In this document: piece after piece, positions 55,720-64,000 of the stretch
How the letters are laid out: every line of letters starts with the position of its first letter
Numbering within the stretch: the first letter of the stretch is position 1
From: an uncultured Bacteroidales bacterium
GTDB lineage: Bacteria; Bacteroidota; Bacteroidia; Bacteroidales; Porphyromonadaceae
DNA: 64,000 nt
Assembly (NCBI GenBank): GCA_947290775.1
Contig: CAMYPM010000009.1
Coordinates: forward strand, 1-64,000
Direction: 5' to 3'
Translations under genes and position numbers: made by a program
The notes under the pieces: generated by a model
What the model saw: only the letters and a program-made list of their open reading frames with translations
The model's database searches: none
Told to the model about the DNA's origin: nothing

Positions 55720-56691
55720 TTATTCTCTTTGCTTTCGGGTAACTTCCCAGCCCAAAGCTGAAGCACCTAATATTGCTGCATCTGCTCCCGACAACTGCGA
55801 AAAGAGTAGCTTGGTATTTTTGTATACGCGCATTAGGTTTTCGTTAAAGGCTTCTTTTACCGGTCGCATAAGTAGATCTCCGGCTTGTGCTAACCCTCCG
55901 AAAAGAATAATAGCTTCAGGGGAAGAGAATGTTACAAAATCGGCAAGTGTTTCTCCCAGTATGCGGCCGGTAATATCAAAAACCTCTTTTGCAAGTTTGT
56001 CGCCGGCGAGGGCTGCTTGGCAGACAGTTTGAGAAGTAATCTCTTCTATTGCTGTGTTACGCAATAGAGAGCTGTCGGAGCGTGTTTCCAGAAGCTCTCT
56101 TGCCGTGCGTGCCAGTCCGTTTGCTGAGCAGTAGGTTTCCAAGCATCCTTTACGTCCACAGCCGCAGGGTCGTCCGTTGCGCCGTATTACAAAGTGCCCC
56201 AGCTCTCCCGCCAAGCCATCGTGCCCATATACCACTTTGGAATTAACTACAATTCCACTGCCGATGCCTGTTCCTAAAGTGATGAGCATAAAATTTTTCA
56301 TCCCTTTAGCTGCGCCATAGGTCATCTCTCCGATAGCGGTTGCTTTGGCGTCGTTAGTTAGGAGTACAGGTATTCCGATGCGTTGCTCTAGCTCTTTGCA
56401 TATGGCTATAGAATGTTTCCAAGGTAGGTTTGCCGCAAATTCAATCCTTCCGGTATAGTAATTTCCATTGGGAGCTCCTATGCCCACACCTCTAATCTTT
56501 CCCTTCACGTTGTAGGTCTCTATCAGCTGTGTGATACTTATTGCTAAAGCGTCTAGATAATCCTTAACCTCTGTACCATACGCTCTTGTTTTGATTGAGT
56601 CACTTCCTATAATGGTGCCTCTTGCATCTACGATGCCAAAAACGGTATTGGTTCCACCAACGTCAATTCCTACAACGTACTCTAATTCCAT
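55720..56691 (-). CDS. ROK-family sugar kinase (glucokinase-like)
   Basis: The ATG at 56691 (MELEYVVGIDVGGTNTVFGI) is preferred over a TTG 18 bases upstream and gives 323 aa. ATP-binding DVGGTNT is at 10-16. The catalytic region LTNDAKATAIGE and the zinc-binding CGCGRKGCLETYC are present, as in ROK glucokinases. It phosphorylates glucose or an N-acetyl-hexosamine; the sugar is not certain. It has its own promoter, and no neighbouring sugar gene helps. Confidence 0.9.
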   Translation of the reverse strand: MELEYVVGIDVGGTNTVFGIVDARGTIIGSDSIKTRAYGTEVKDYLDALAISITQLIETYNVKGKIRGVGIGAPNGNYYTGRIEFAANLPWKHSIAICKELEQRIGIPVLLTNDAKATAIGEMTYGAAKGMKNFMLITLGTGIGSGIVVNSKVVYGHDGLAGELGHFVIRRNGRPCGCGRKGCLETYCSANGLARTARELLETRSDSSLLRNTAIEEITSQTVCQAALAGDKLAKEVFDITGRILGETLADFVTFSSPEAIILFGGLAQAGDLLMRPVKEAFNENLMRVYKNTKLLFSQLSGADAAILGASALGWEVTRKQRE

Positions 56692-56722
56692 ATGGTCTTT
56701 ATGATGCAATAAAATACATCCA

Positions 56723-56730
56723 CAAAGATA
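56723..56730 (-). promoter_or_regulatory. -7 element for the ROK kinase
   Basis: TATCTTTG on the minus strand, 31 bp before the chosen start codon. Confidence 0.55.
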
Positions 56731-56903
56731 ATTATTTTACTGAAACTATACTAAAATAAAATAGTTATAGGATATATGAGGGAGCATGTAATGATTCTTG
56801 GCTAAATGAAATGGCAATTCAGTAGGGAAGGAGAGAAAATAAGATCCCCTGAAAAGCACCACTCGTGGAGAGGTTAATTTTTCTGTAGAAATGGCAAAGT
56901 CTT

Positions 56904-57479
56904 TTATATGCTTTGAATCCAAGCACGAAGCATATCAGCGCCCTCTTCTGTAAGATAGCTTTCGGGATGGAATTGTACCCCTCGTATAGGTAGCGAGGTG
57001 TGTCGGATGGCCATGATACTTTTATCACTGCGTGCCAAGGCTGTTATACAGAGTTCTTTGGGTAGAGCGTCTTTTTCTACCACCCACGAATGATAACGGG
57101 CCACTTTAGTAGCATGATAATGAGTAAAGAGTAGTTCGTCTTTGGCTATATCCGTTAATTGCTCGCCATGACCATGCAGGGGGGAGGGGAGCTGCTGTAG
57201 CTTAGCCCCAAAGAAGTGGGCAATTGCTTGATGGCCTAAGCAGATACCTAAGATGGGATGGGTTGTGTAGCAACGTGACAGCAAGGGAAATAAGCCCTCA
57301 GTTTCCTGCGGAGTAGATGGGCCGGGTGATAATATAATCCCGTCATAGGATGAGAGATCCATAGTTGTCGTATACTCTGTAGGGAGTACCTTTATTGCGC
57401 AATCCTCTATATTACGTAGTAGTTCAACTACATTGAAAACGAATGAATCGTGACAATCTGCTATCAGTACTTTCCGCAT
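56904..57479 (-). CDS. pabA: Aminodeoxychorismate synthase, glutamine amidotransferase component
   Basis: From the ATG at 57479 the protein is 191 aa, a class I amidotransferase. The nucleophile is Cys80 (GICLGHQ), with His171 and Glu173 in VQFHPES. It supplies ammonia to PabB. The sequence alone cannot separate it from the TrpG role in tryptophan synthesis. Its place next to pabB and pabC makes the folate (p-aminobenzoate) pathway most likely. It is divergent from pabB. Confidence 0.85.
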   Translation of the reverse strand: MRKVLIADCHDSFVFNVVELLRNIEDCAIKVLPTEYTTTMDLSSYDGIILSPGPSTPQETEGLFPLLSRCYTTHPILGICLGHQAIAHFFGAKLQQLPSPLHGHGEQLTDIAKDELLFTHYHATKVARYHSWVVEKDALPKELCITALARSDKSIMAIRHTSLPIRGVQFHPESYLTEEGADMLRAWIQSI

Positions 57480-57487
57480 AGTTGTCG

Positions 57488-57495
57488 CAAAGGTA
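57488..57495 (-). promoter_or_regulatory. -7 element for pabA
   Basis: TACCTTTG on the minus strand, 9 bp before the pabA start, giving a very short or absent leader. Confidence 0.4.
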
Positions 57496-57523
57496 GTACA
57501 TTTGTCTCGTCTTAGCATTGAAA

Positions 57524-58525
57524 ATGATGATGACTACGCTTACTGCAACGAATTTATTTGACGAAATGAACCGCTTGGGGCATGAGCGCACCCCTTTCTT
57601 GTTTGCGGTTGACTATGAGGTGCGGGAGGGAATTCTTATTCCCTATCCGGAGCAACAGCGGAGTGTACTTTATAAGGTGCAAGAGTTTAGCAATATGCCC
57701 TCCAATATGGGGAGGTGCTCTTTTCACCTCGCTTTGAGGAGCAATCCGCGTGAGTTTGCTATCTATCAGCAGCAGTTCAATAAAATACATCGGGCTTTGG
57801 CTGTGGGAAATAGTTTTCTTGCTAATCTAACGATAGCCACTCCTATAGAGATAGATTGTAGTCTCGAAACTATTGCTCAGTATGCCGTAGCGCCCTATAA
57901 GCTTTATGTGCCCGGTCGCTTTGTCTGTTTTTCTCCTGAGCGTTTCGTTGCTATTAGGCCTGCTACAGGGGGACAATACCAAATAGAGACTTGTCCTATG
58001 AAGGGTACTATAGATGCTTCTATTCCAAATGCGGAGGAGGTGATATTGAGTAGCTATAAGGAAACTGCGGAGCACTACACAATAGTTGATTTAATGCGTA
58101 GTGATCTAGCGCGAGTAGGGCAGCGGGTACAGGTTAATAAGTTTCGGTACATTGATAGGATAGAAACGCAAAATGGCGGTTTACTGCAGGTTTCTTCGCT
58201 CATTAGTGCCACACTGCCCACGGATACTTTGGATCGGTTGGGTACTATCTTGGGAACCTTGCTCCCTGCCGGTAGTATCACAGGTGCTCCCAAAGAGGCT
58301 ACGATAAGGGCTATACAAGAAGCTGAAACAGAGCCGAGGGGGTATTATTCAGGAGTATTTGGTTATTTCGACGGCTCCTGCTTAGAGTCTGCCGTAATGA
58401 TACGCTTTATTGAGGAACAAGGGGATGGCACTTTCTATTTCCATAGTGGAGGCGGAATAACCATTAACAGCAAAGCGGAAGATGAGTATAAAGAGGTGAT
58501 AGAGAAAATATATATTCCCGTCTGA
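57524..58525 (+). CDS. pabB: Aminodeoxychorismate synthase component I
   Basis: The ATG at 57524 gives 333 aa. The chorismate-binding domain is complete: NSFLANLTIATPI, CFSPERFV, ETCPMKGTI, HYTIVDLMRSDLARV, LLPAGSITGAPKEATI and the C-terminal FHSGGGITINS. It is shorter than anthranilate synthase, lacking the long N-terminal half, as usual for this PabB form. It turns chorismate and ammonia into aminodeoxychorismate. pabC follows after 2 bp. Confidence 0.93.
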   Translation: MMMTTLTATNLFDEMNRLGHERTPFLFAVDYEVREGILIPYPEQQRSVLYKVQEFSNMPSNMGRCSFHLALRSNPREFAIYQQQFNKIHRALAVGNSFLANLTIATPIEIDCSLETIAQYAVAPYKLYVPGRFVCFSPERFVAIRPATGGQYQIETCPMKGTIDASIPNAEEVILSSYKETAEHYTIVDLMRSDLARVGQRVQVNKFRYIDRIETQNGGLLQVSSLISATLPTDTLDRLGTILGTLLPAGSITGAPKEATIRAIQEAETEPRGYYSGVFGYFDGSCLESAVMIRFIEEQGDGTFYFHSGGGITINSKAEDEYKEVIEKIYIPV

Positions 58526-58527
58526 TT

Positions 58528-59091
58528 ATGAAAGAACTATTTATCGAAAGTATCCGAATCTTCTTTGGTGTACCTCAGTTGTTGCATTACCATATACAAC
58601 GGATGGACCGAACCGGATTAGCAAAAGGGTTTATTCCTCCTTGTTTGCCGGATTTGGTGCAGATAATGCCCAAAGAATTAGGTCAAAAGGTGGTAAAGTG
58701 TCGCATTCTCTATCGGGAAGAAATTGAAGAGATCAGCTTTGCGGAGTATAGTTATCGCCACATTCGCTCTGTAGTGCCTGTGCGGCTACCTGCAGGCTAT
58801 ACATACAGCTACAAGAGTGCCGATAGGCGTGTGCTAGATGATTTGAGGGGACAAAGTGATGCCGATGAGGTACTTCTTGTCAATGACGATGGGCTACTGA
58901 CAGATAGCAGCTTTAGTAATTTGGCCTTACTACAGGATGGAAAGTGGTACACGCCACTTACGCCCTTGCTGGAAGGGGTGAGACGTGCGTATCTTATCGA
59001 TCAGGGGTTTCTTACGCCCCGAGATATCCCTTTGTCCGAGCTAAAGCAATATAGTCTCATCCGATTTATTAATGCTATGCGCTCCGTGTGA
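58528..59091 (+). CDS. pabC: Aminodeoxychorismate lyase-like aminotransferase class IV protein
   Basis: PabC removes pyruvate from aminodeoxychorismate to give p-aminobenzoate. The 187-aa protein is shorter than E. coli PabC (about 270 aa), but Bacteroidetes forms of about 190 aa are common. The lysine in SYKSADRRVLDDL is the likely PLP residue. The second conserved part is DEVLLVNDDGLLTDSSFSNL. It directly follows pabB, which supports the call. Confidence 0.85.
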   Translation: MKELFIESIRIFFGVPQLLHYHIQRMDRTGLAKGFIPPCLPDLVQIMPKELGQKVVKCRILYREEIEEISFAEYSYRHIRSVVPVRLPAGYTYSYKSADRRVLDDLRGQSDADEVLLVNDDGLLTDSSFSNLALLQDGKWYTPLTPLLEGVRRAYLIDQGFLTPRDIPLSELKQYSLIRFINAMRSV

Positions 59092-59117
59092 AGGCGTGTA
59101 CACTTTTTTGTTTTTGG

Positions 59118-59125
59118 TATCTTTG
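59118..59125 (+). promoter_or_regulatory. -7 element for the MATE gene, long leader
   Basis: TATCTTTG fits TAnnTTTG. The transcript would have a leader of about 160 nt before the start at 59292. I recognise no known riboswitch in it. Confidence 0.5.
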
Positions 59126-59291
59126 TACTACATTAAAGGCCCTAAGCAGGGTCTGGACAAGAGAGGTAGGTAACGGCTATTGAAGGCTGTACAACTAAAA
59201 CCGAGATAAGACAAGGCAATAGTATTATTCACTACGAGGTATACTCATTATTAGGTAGCGGGTAACTACGAAAGAAAAAATAATACAACGA

Positions 59292-60728
59292 ATGAGCGAA
59301 GTTACTACAAAAGGACACTTGAAAGATTCCGATGCATCCCGCTTGCATGATCTTGAGTATAAGCCTATACCTCCACTGCTATTCAAGTATGCCTTGCCTT
59401 CAGTCGTGGGTACGGTTGTCAATGCGCTTTACAATGTAGTTGATAGAGTGTTTATTGGTCAAGCTGCGGGAGACTTGGCCATTGCCGGATTGGGGATTAG
59501 CTTCCCTATATTGCTATTCCTTTTGGCTTTTAGCTTGCTCATAGGTGCCGGTACATCGGTGCGGGTCTCTATCCTGATGGGACGTAAAGAGCTGCATAAA
59601 GCGGAGCAAATATTAGGCAATGCACTGATACTTACCATTGCGATGAACATCGTTCTTTGTGTGGCGGCGCTCATATTTATGGATCCTCTCCTGAGGCTTT
59701 TCGGTGGTAATGATGCAATTATTCCCTATTCTAAGGCCTATTTGAGGATCATCATTCCCTTTAATATATTCTCCGACCTGGCTTTTATCTTCAATGCCGT
59801 GATGCGAGCCTCAGGCTATCCTACAAAGGCAATGTATTCCATGCTCATTGGGGCGGTAATGAATATAGTATTGGATGCTATTTTTATTTTAGGTTTTGGC
59901 TGGGGTATAGCCGGAGCTGCATGGGCTACCGTTATTTCGATGATTACCACCTCTGTGTATGTAATGAGTCACTTCTTCGATAAGCGCTCTGTCGTCCATC
60001 TGACAAGGAAGGGAATGAAGTTTTCTCGCCAGATGGTTATTCAGATTATATCGGTTGGAGTGGCACCTTTTGCCATGCACTTAGTCGGGGCAGTGGTTAG
60101 TACTACGTTCAATCGTGCGTTTGCGCAGTATGGAGCAACGGAGGCAGAGACTATTAGTGCTATGGCTGCTTATGCGATTATTTTGGGTATTGTACAGCTA
60201 TTCATACAGTTTATGTTAGGGGTGTCTATGGGTATGCAGCCCATTGTAGGCTTTAATCTTGGGGCGGGCAAAATAGACCGCTCTATAAAAGCCTATAAGT
60301 GTGCTTTGTTGGTTAATGTAACGTCTGCGACGATAGGGCTGCTCATTGCTTTACTCAAACCCTCTATATTTGTGGATTTGTTTAATCCCGGACCTGATTT
60401 GGCAAGGCTTACCTACATGGCTTTCGGGATCGTTTTATTGTGCTTCCCCCTGGTTGCCTGTCAGCTAACCAGTGTGCAGTTTTTCCAAGGAATAGGGCAC
60501 AGTGGTAAGGCCATGTTTCTATCTCTTACACGACAACTTATATACCTGCTTCCCGGGCTAATTATTTTCCCGCGTATTTATGGTCTTATGGGCGTATGGA
60601 TCGCTATGCCGGTGGCAGATGTGCTTTCCGGAGTGACCGCTATAGGAATGATCCTATTCTTTATGCCTCGCATACGGAAAACCTACAGTCGGGTAGAGCC
60701 TAATGAAGTGCCTAAGAATAGTGAATAG
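59292..60728 (+). CDS. MATE-family efflux transporter
   Basis: The 478-aa inner-membrane protein has twelve hydrophobic helices. It shows MATE repeats with KYALPSVVGTVVNALYNVVD, VFIGQAAGDLAIAGLGISFP and, in the second half, VGVAPFAMHLVGAVVSTTFN and GVSMGMQPIVGFNLGAGK. These pumps export cationic drugs or metabolites using Na+ or H+. Substrate unknown. Confidence 0.93.
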   Translation: MSEVTTKGHLKDSDASRLHDLEYKPIPPLLFKYALPSVVGTVVNALYNVVDRVFIGQAAGDLAIAGLGISFPILLFLLAFSLLIGAGTSVRVSILMGRKELHKAEQILGNALILTIAMNIVLCVAALIFMDPLLRLFGGNDAIIPYSKAYLRIIIPFNIFSDLAFIFNAVMRASGYPTKAMYSMLIGAVMNIVLDAIFILGFGWGIAGAAWATVISMITTSVYVMSHFFDKRSVVHLTRKGMKFSRQMVIQIISVGVAPFAMHLVGAVVSTTFNRAFAQYGATEAETISAMAAYAIILGIVQLFIQFMLGVSMGMQPIVGFNLGAGKIDRSIKAYKCALLVNVTSATIGLLIALLKPSIFVDLFNPGPDLARLTYMAFGIVLLCFPLVACQLTSVQFFQGIGHSGKAMFLSLTRQLIYLLPGLIIFPRIYGLMGVWIAMPVADVLSGVTAIGMILFFMPRIRKTYSRVEPNEVPKNSE

Positions 60729-60767
60729 CAATAGCATACTGTATAACCAAAACCATTACTGATAGCT

Positions 60768-61913
60768 ATGTCCGTTTATGTTGAGGCTTTTTGGCCATTA
60801 ATTCTTTTTAATGCGCTCTTCTTGTGGCGCGGAGGAAAAGCATTAGCCCCCATTCGGTGGCTGAAATATCTCTTCTACTCCCTTATTACGGCTGTATTGA
60901 TACTTTATCTGACCGGACTTTTCTTTTTTAAGTCATTCAGTAGTAGTACAATGAGCTGGATACTAACTATTTGCAATACTTATTACTTTGCGGCTCTCTA
61001 TGCGACGATGGGCGTGCTGCTCTGCGAGTTATTGGCATTTGTTGACCGCTATACGGTTAAGTGGTTTGCCCGTAGTCCTCTCCACAGAAAGCAGGTAGTT
61101 CGGTACATAGCTTTTGGGGTCGTGTTGGTAGGTGCCTTAATAGTGGTCGGAAAGGGGTTATATGTTGTTTCGCACCCTGAAGTGAAGCATTTATCTTTGT
61201 CTACTCCAAAGCAAAGTGGCTCTACACGGGATAGTGTGCGAATAGCTTTTGTATCGGATATACACATTGGTGAGTCTATACGTCCGAGACATATTCGGCA
61301 GATGGTAGATCGCATTATACGTCAGCAGCCCGATATAGTTTTAGTCGGGGGAGATGTATTTGACTACTACAGCCGGTACGGCTATGATGGGGATATAGTG
61401 CCTTTGATGCAAGACTTGGCGTCGGAGATCCCTTTGGGGGTGTATGTGGTAATGGGTAATCATGACTATCGTGCGGATACCTCGCAGAAAATAGAGTGGA
61501 TTAAGGATTGTCATGCCAATTTATTGGTCGATACAGCCGTTTTAATAGATCACAGCTTCTACCTCGTTGGTAGAGACGATGCTACACAGCGACATCGAAA
61601 GGATGCAGCCGAAATCATGTCAGAAATAGACCATTCGCTTCCCATTATCTACTTTGAGCATCAACCGAATGAATTGGACCTACTCCCTACGCAATGGGTC
61701 GACTTAGCACTCTACGGACATACGCACGATGGGCAAATTTGGCCCTTTAAGTGGGTAGTTGAAGCCTACTATCCTTTGGCTTATGGTTATGAGCGACGCG
61801 GAAATACACACTTCTACGTATCTTCGGGAGTGGGAGCCGCCGGACCGGCTATTCGTGTGGGTACCAGCAGTGAAATAGTGATTGTCGATCTACGGTTTGG
61901 AGTGGATAGGTAG
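60768..61913 (+). CDS. Membrane-anchored metallophosphoesterase
   Basis: Four to five hydrophobic helices fill residues 1-135 of this 381-aa protein. A calcineurin-like phosphoesterase domain follows: FVSDIHIGE (Asp164, His166), VLVGGDVFDYY, VVMGNHDYRA, FEHQPNELD and the C-terminal LYGHTHDGQIWP. All metal ligands appear intact. Related YkuE/YaeI-like proteins act on phospholipids or UDP-sugars; the substrate here is unknown. It converges on htpG with a shared terminator. Confidence 0.9.
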   Translation: MSVYVEAFWPLILFNALFLWRGGKALAPIRWLKYLFYSLITAVLILYLTGLFFFKSFSSSTMSWILTICNTYYFAALYATMGVLLCELLAFVDRYTVKWFARSPLHRKQVVRYIAFGVVLVGALIVVGKGLYVVSHPEVKHLSLSTPKQSGSTRDSVRIAFVSDIHIGESIRPRHIRQMVDRIIRQQPDIVLVGGDVFDYYSRYGYDGDIVPLMQDLASEIPLGVYVVMGNHDYRADTSQKIEWIKDCHANLLVDTAVLIDHSFYLVGRDDATQRHRKDAAEIMSEIDHSLPIIYFEHQPNELDLLPTQWVDLALYGHTHDGQIWPFKWVVEAYYPLAYGYERRGNTHFYVSSGVGAAGPAIRVGTSSEIVIVDLRFGVDR

Positions 61914-62004
61914 AGCGTACAATACGCAAAGCAGGACCTTATAAAAGAGCTTTCTCAACACATTCCTATCCCTCAATCCATAGGTGTAAATATTTCATAT
62001 AAAT

Positions 62005-62044
62005 AAAAGATACAGATCCTTCAAACGAAAGATCTGTATCTTTT
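62005..62044. terminator. Bidirectional terminator made of inverted 22-nt repeat units
   Basis: AAAAGATACAGATC and GATCTGTATCTTTT form a perfect 14-bp stem with a 12-nt loop (CTTCAAACGAAA) and a T-run on each strand. The stem is the repeat family of 15018 and 45353 in inverted form. Confidence 0.85.
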
Positions 62045-62102
62045 GCTGTATGGCTGCCGGGAAGCCTAAGTGATCTCTTATTTGACCACTGGATTAGGTA
62101 GC

Positions 62103-64000
62103 TTATTTATTCAAAAGGCCCGTGCTTCTCCGGATGAAGTTAGCAAGTCGCTCGCCTGAGAGAAGAGAGCGGGAGAGTAGCGCAAGATCCCAAAGCTGCG
62201 ATACCTCAGTATGAGCCTCTGCAAACTTTTGCAATAGTACATTCACGGCATCCTGCTTTTCGTTCTTTTCATTATTGAGACGAGTGCGCTCCTGCTTGTC
62301 CTCATCTGTCATTTCGTCCTCCTTCTTCTGCCTATTGGCATCAAACCAATCGGCATGAGCTTTCTCGGCAGCTGCCAGTTCGGAGAAAGCCTGCTTGAGT
62401 TCATCACTGTGCAGGGCTTCGTTGAGCTGTGCTACGATTGGGTTATTAGGATTGATGATCAGACGATAGCTGTCGGGTAGCTCACTATAGAAGTCGCTTC
62501 CTTCGCGGAATTGACTCATGTCTTTCATTCTTCTCATCCACTCATCTTGTACAAGCTCCGTAGGGGCTGCATTGGAGTTGGCAGATGCAGCTACTTCCAC
62601 TATGAAGTGTGCTTTGTCCACATCGGGGATGGTGTTTTGGAAAAGTGCTTCCAATGGTTTTGTCTCCTCCGAAGAGGCTTGGGCAGTATCCTTTCCACCA
62701 ATGAGATTGTCTATCGAATCGCTATCTACACGGGTGAAGTGAAGTTTCTCTTCTTTTTCCTCCAAGTGATTGATAAACGGGAGTGCCAAATAGCTGTCCA
62801 TCAGTAGTACTACATACCCCTTATCCGTAGCCTGCTTGCAGGGAAGGTACTGAGTGGTAGCATCTGTGGCATACAATTCGACGAGCACGCCATCTTTGTT
62901 GGTCTGTGAAGCAGCGGTAAGTGTTTTCAGCTCTTCTAAGGTATAGAAGCGTTTGCCATCGCAATCCTTGAATAGTAATGCCGGTTTGAGACGCTCGTAT
63001 GCCTTCTCGTCGGTAATCATTCCGTAGTGTACGAAGAATTCAAGCGTGCGCCACTTTTGTTCGTAAGCAGTGCGGTCAGAGCGGAATAGCTCTTCAAGTT
63101 TATCGGCTACCTTTTTGCTTATGTGTGAGGATATTTTTTGGGCAGACGGATCTTTCTGTAGGTACGATCTGCTTACATTAAGCGGAATGTCGGGCGAATC
63201 AATGATCCCATGCATTAATTTAAGCCATTCGGGTAGTACGCCTTCAAGCTCATCCGTGACAAATACCCTGTTGCAGTAGAGGCTTATACTATTTTTCTGG
63301 GGTATAACTCCCTCTTTGAGTTCCGGGAAATAGAGTATGCCCTGTAATTTGAAGGGGTAGTCTACATTGAGATGAATACGGAAGAGCGGCTGCGCATTGC
63401 CGGGAAAGAGGGTTTGGTAGAACTCATTATACTCCTCATCCGTAACCTCGCTCGGCTTCTTTGTCCAAAGTGGGGCTACTTCATTGATGCAATTATCCTC
63501 ATCGGTAGGCTGCATTTTGCCATCCTTCCACTCCTCTTTCTTACCGAAGTAGACAGGGAAGGGCAGGAAGCGACAGTATTTGTAGAGTAATTGCTCAATA
63601 GTGCTTTTTTCCAAGAAGTGGGCATGCTCTTCATCTATATGCATGGTAATAGTAGTGCCTCGGGTAGTGCGTTGTGAGGGACTCATCTGGTAGTCCGGTG
63701 ACCCGTCGCAAGACCAATGCACAGCTTGTGCATCCTTTTTGTAGGAAAGCGTGTCTATCTCAACCTTATGAGCAACCATAAAAGCGGAGTAGAACCCTAA
63801 TCCAAAATGCCCAATGATGGATGCATCTGCTCCTTCATATTTTTTGAGAAAATCTTCTGCGCCACTAAAGGCTATTTGGTTGATGTAGCGATCCAACTCC
63901 TCTTCAGTCATGCCGATCCCATTATCCGTAATGCTGAGTGTTTTGGCATCTTGGTCCAAAGCAACATGTACGGCTAATTGACCCAATTCACCAATCTCAC
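62103..64000 (-). CDS. htpG: Molecular chaperone HtpG (Hsp90), 5' end missing
   Basis: The frame runs into the right window edge, so about 50-60 N-terminal residues are missing; an apparent start at TTG 63986 is internal. Hsp90 marks are SITDNGIGMT, IGHFGLGFYSAFMVA, RGTTITMHID and the middle-domain LNVDYPFKLQGILYFPELKE, RVFVTDEL, GIIDSPDIPLNVSR. The C-terminal third fits bacterial HtpG. It acts in the cytoplasm as an ATP-driven folding factor. Confidence 0.96.
   Translation of the reverse strand, partial: EIGELGQLAVHVALDQDAKTLSITDNGIGMTEEELDRYINQIAFSGAEDFLKKYEGADASIIGHFGLGFYSAFMVAHKVEIDTLSYKKDAQAVHWSCDGSPDYQMSPSQRTTRGTTITMHIDEEHAHFLEKSTIEQLLYKYCRFLPFPVYFGKKEEWKDGKMQPTDEDNCINEVAPLWTKKPSEVTDEEYNEFYQTLFPGNAQPLFRIHLNVDYPFKLQGILYFPELKEGVIPQKNSISLYCNRVFVTDELEGVLPEWLKLMHGIIDSPDIPLNVSRSYLQKDPSAQKISSHISKKVADKLEELFRSDRTAYEQKWRTLEFFVHYGMITDEKAYERLKPALLFKDCDGKRFYTLEELKTLTAASQTNKDGVLVELYATDATTQYLPCKQATDKGYVVLLMDSYLALPFINHLEEKEEKLHFTRVDSDSIDNLIGGKDTAQASSEETKPLEALFQNTIPDVDKAHFIVEVAASANSNAAPTELVQDEWMRRMKDMSQFREGSDFYSELPDSYRLIINPNNPIVAQLNEALHSDELKQAFSELAAAEKAHADWFDANRQKKEDEMTDEDKQERTRLNNEKNEKQDAVNVLLQKFAEAHTEVSQLWDLALLSRSLLSGERLANFIRRSTGLLNK

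Overview
The window comes from the chromosome of a Bacteroidales bacterium, most likely a Porphyromonas-like species. Supporting signs are Bacteroidetes promoters (-33 TTTG, -7 TAnnTTTG), many lipoproteins with an LxxC lipobox, a type IX secretion Plug-family protein, GldH, PCMD and DUF2807 proteins, tryptophanase, an M13 peptidase of PepO type, and AT-rich intergenic repeats with a period of about 22 nt. No rRNA, tRNA, CRISPR array or complete insertion sequence was seen. Species is not assigned.

1-10 kb: the left edge is the body and 3' end of a group II intron without an intron-encoded protein. Next come a D-2-hydroxyacid dehydrogenase, a beta-helix lipoprotein, a Plug-family (DUF5103) protein and a GH3-like protein, then mfd and rpsO. 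10-17 kb: an operon (rocD, ctlX, pruA) that can turn citrulline into glutamate, a DUF2807 protein and tryptophanase. 17-25 kb: small Ig-like lipoproteins, a PCMD lipoprotein with an outer-membrane barrel partner, a nucleotidyltransferase, PepO and a secreted fibronectin-type protein. 25-31 kb: a four-gene metal/cofactor uptake operon (binding lipoprotein, permease, ATPase, TonB-dependent receptor). 31-38 kb: gldH and a PSP1/RicT protein, L-serine dehydratase, an acyltransferase, an MsbA-like exporter and a cytidylate-kinase-like protein.

38.3-45.3 kb: a TPP riboswitch followed by thiS, thiC, a TenI-ThiD-ThiE fusion, thiG, thiH and thiF. This covers both the pyrimidine and thiazole branches of thiamine phosphate synthesis.

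45.3-52 kb is the accessory island. It is a degraded Mu-like prophage block on the minus strand. It contains a MuF head-morphogenesis protein whose C-terminus is a papain-fold (Tox-PL-like) toxin, a HELSH metallopeptidase, a phage adenine methyltransferase and a scaffold-like protein. These are followed by a tandem duplication carrying truncated toxin tails. Four small plus-strand genes converge tail-to-tail on the minus-strand genes, and each lies behind a near-identical promoter-like sequence. In the two duplicated gene pairs the outer ends are nearly identical while the 240-260 bp centres are unrelated. I read this as a toxin/immunity cassette array assembled by recombination, and it is the most interesting part of the window.

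52-64 kb: a 2-oxoacid:ferredoxin oxidoreductase operon with its ferredoxin and a small membrane protein, a ROK sugar kinase, pabA divergent from pabBC, a MATE exporter, a membrane-anchored metallophosphoesterase and htpG (5' end outside the window).
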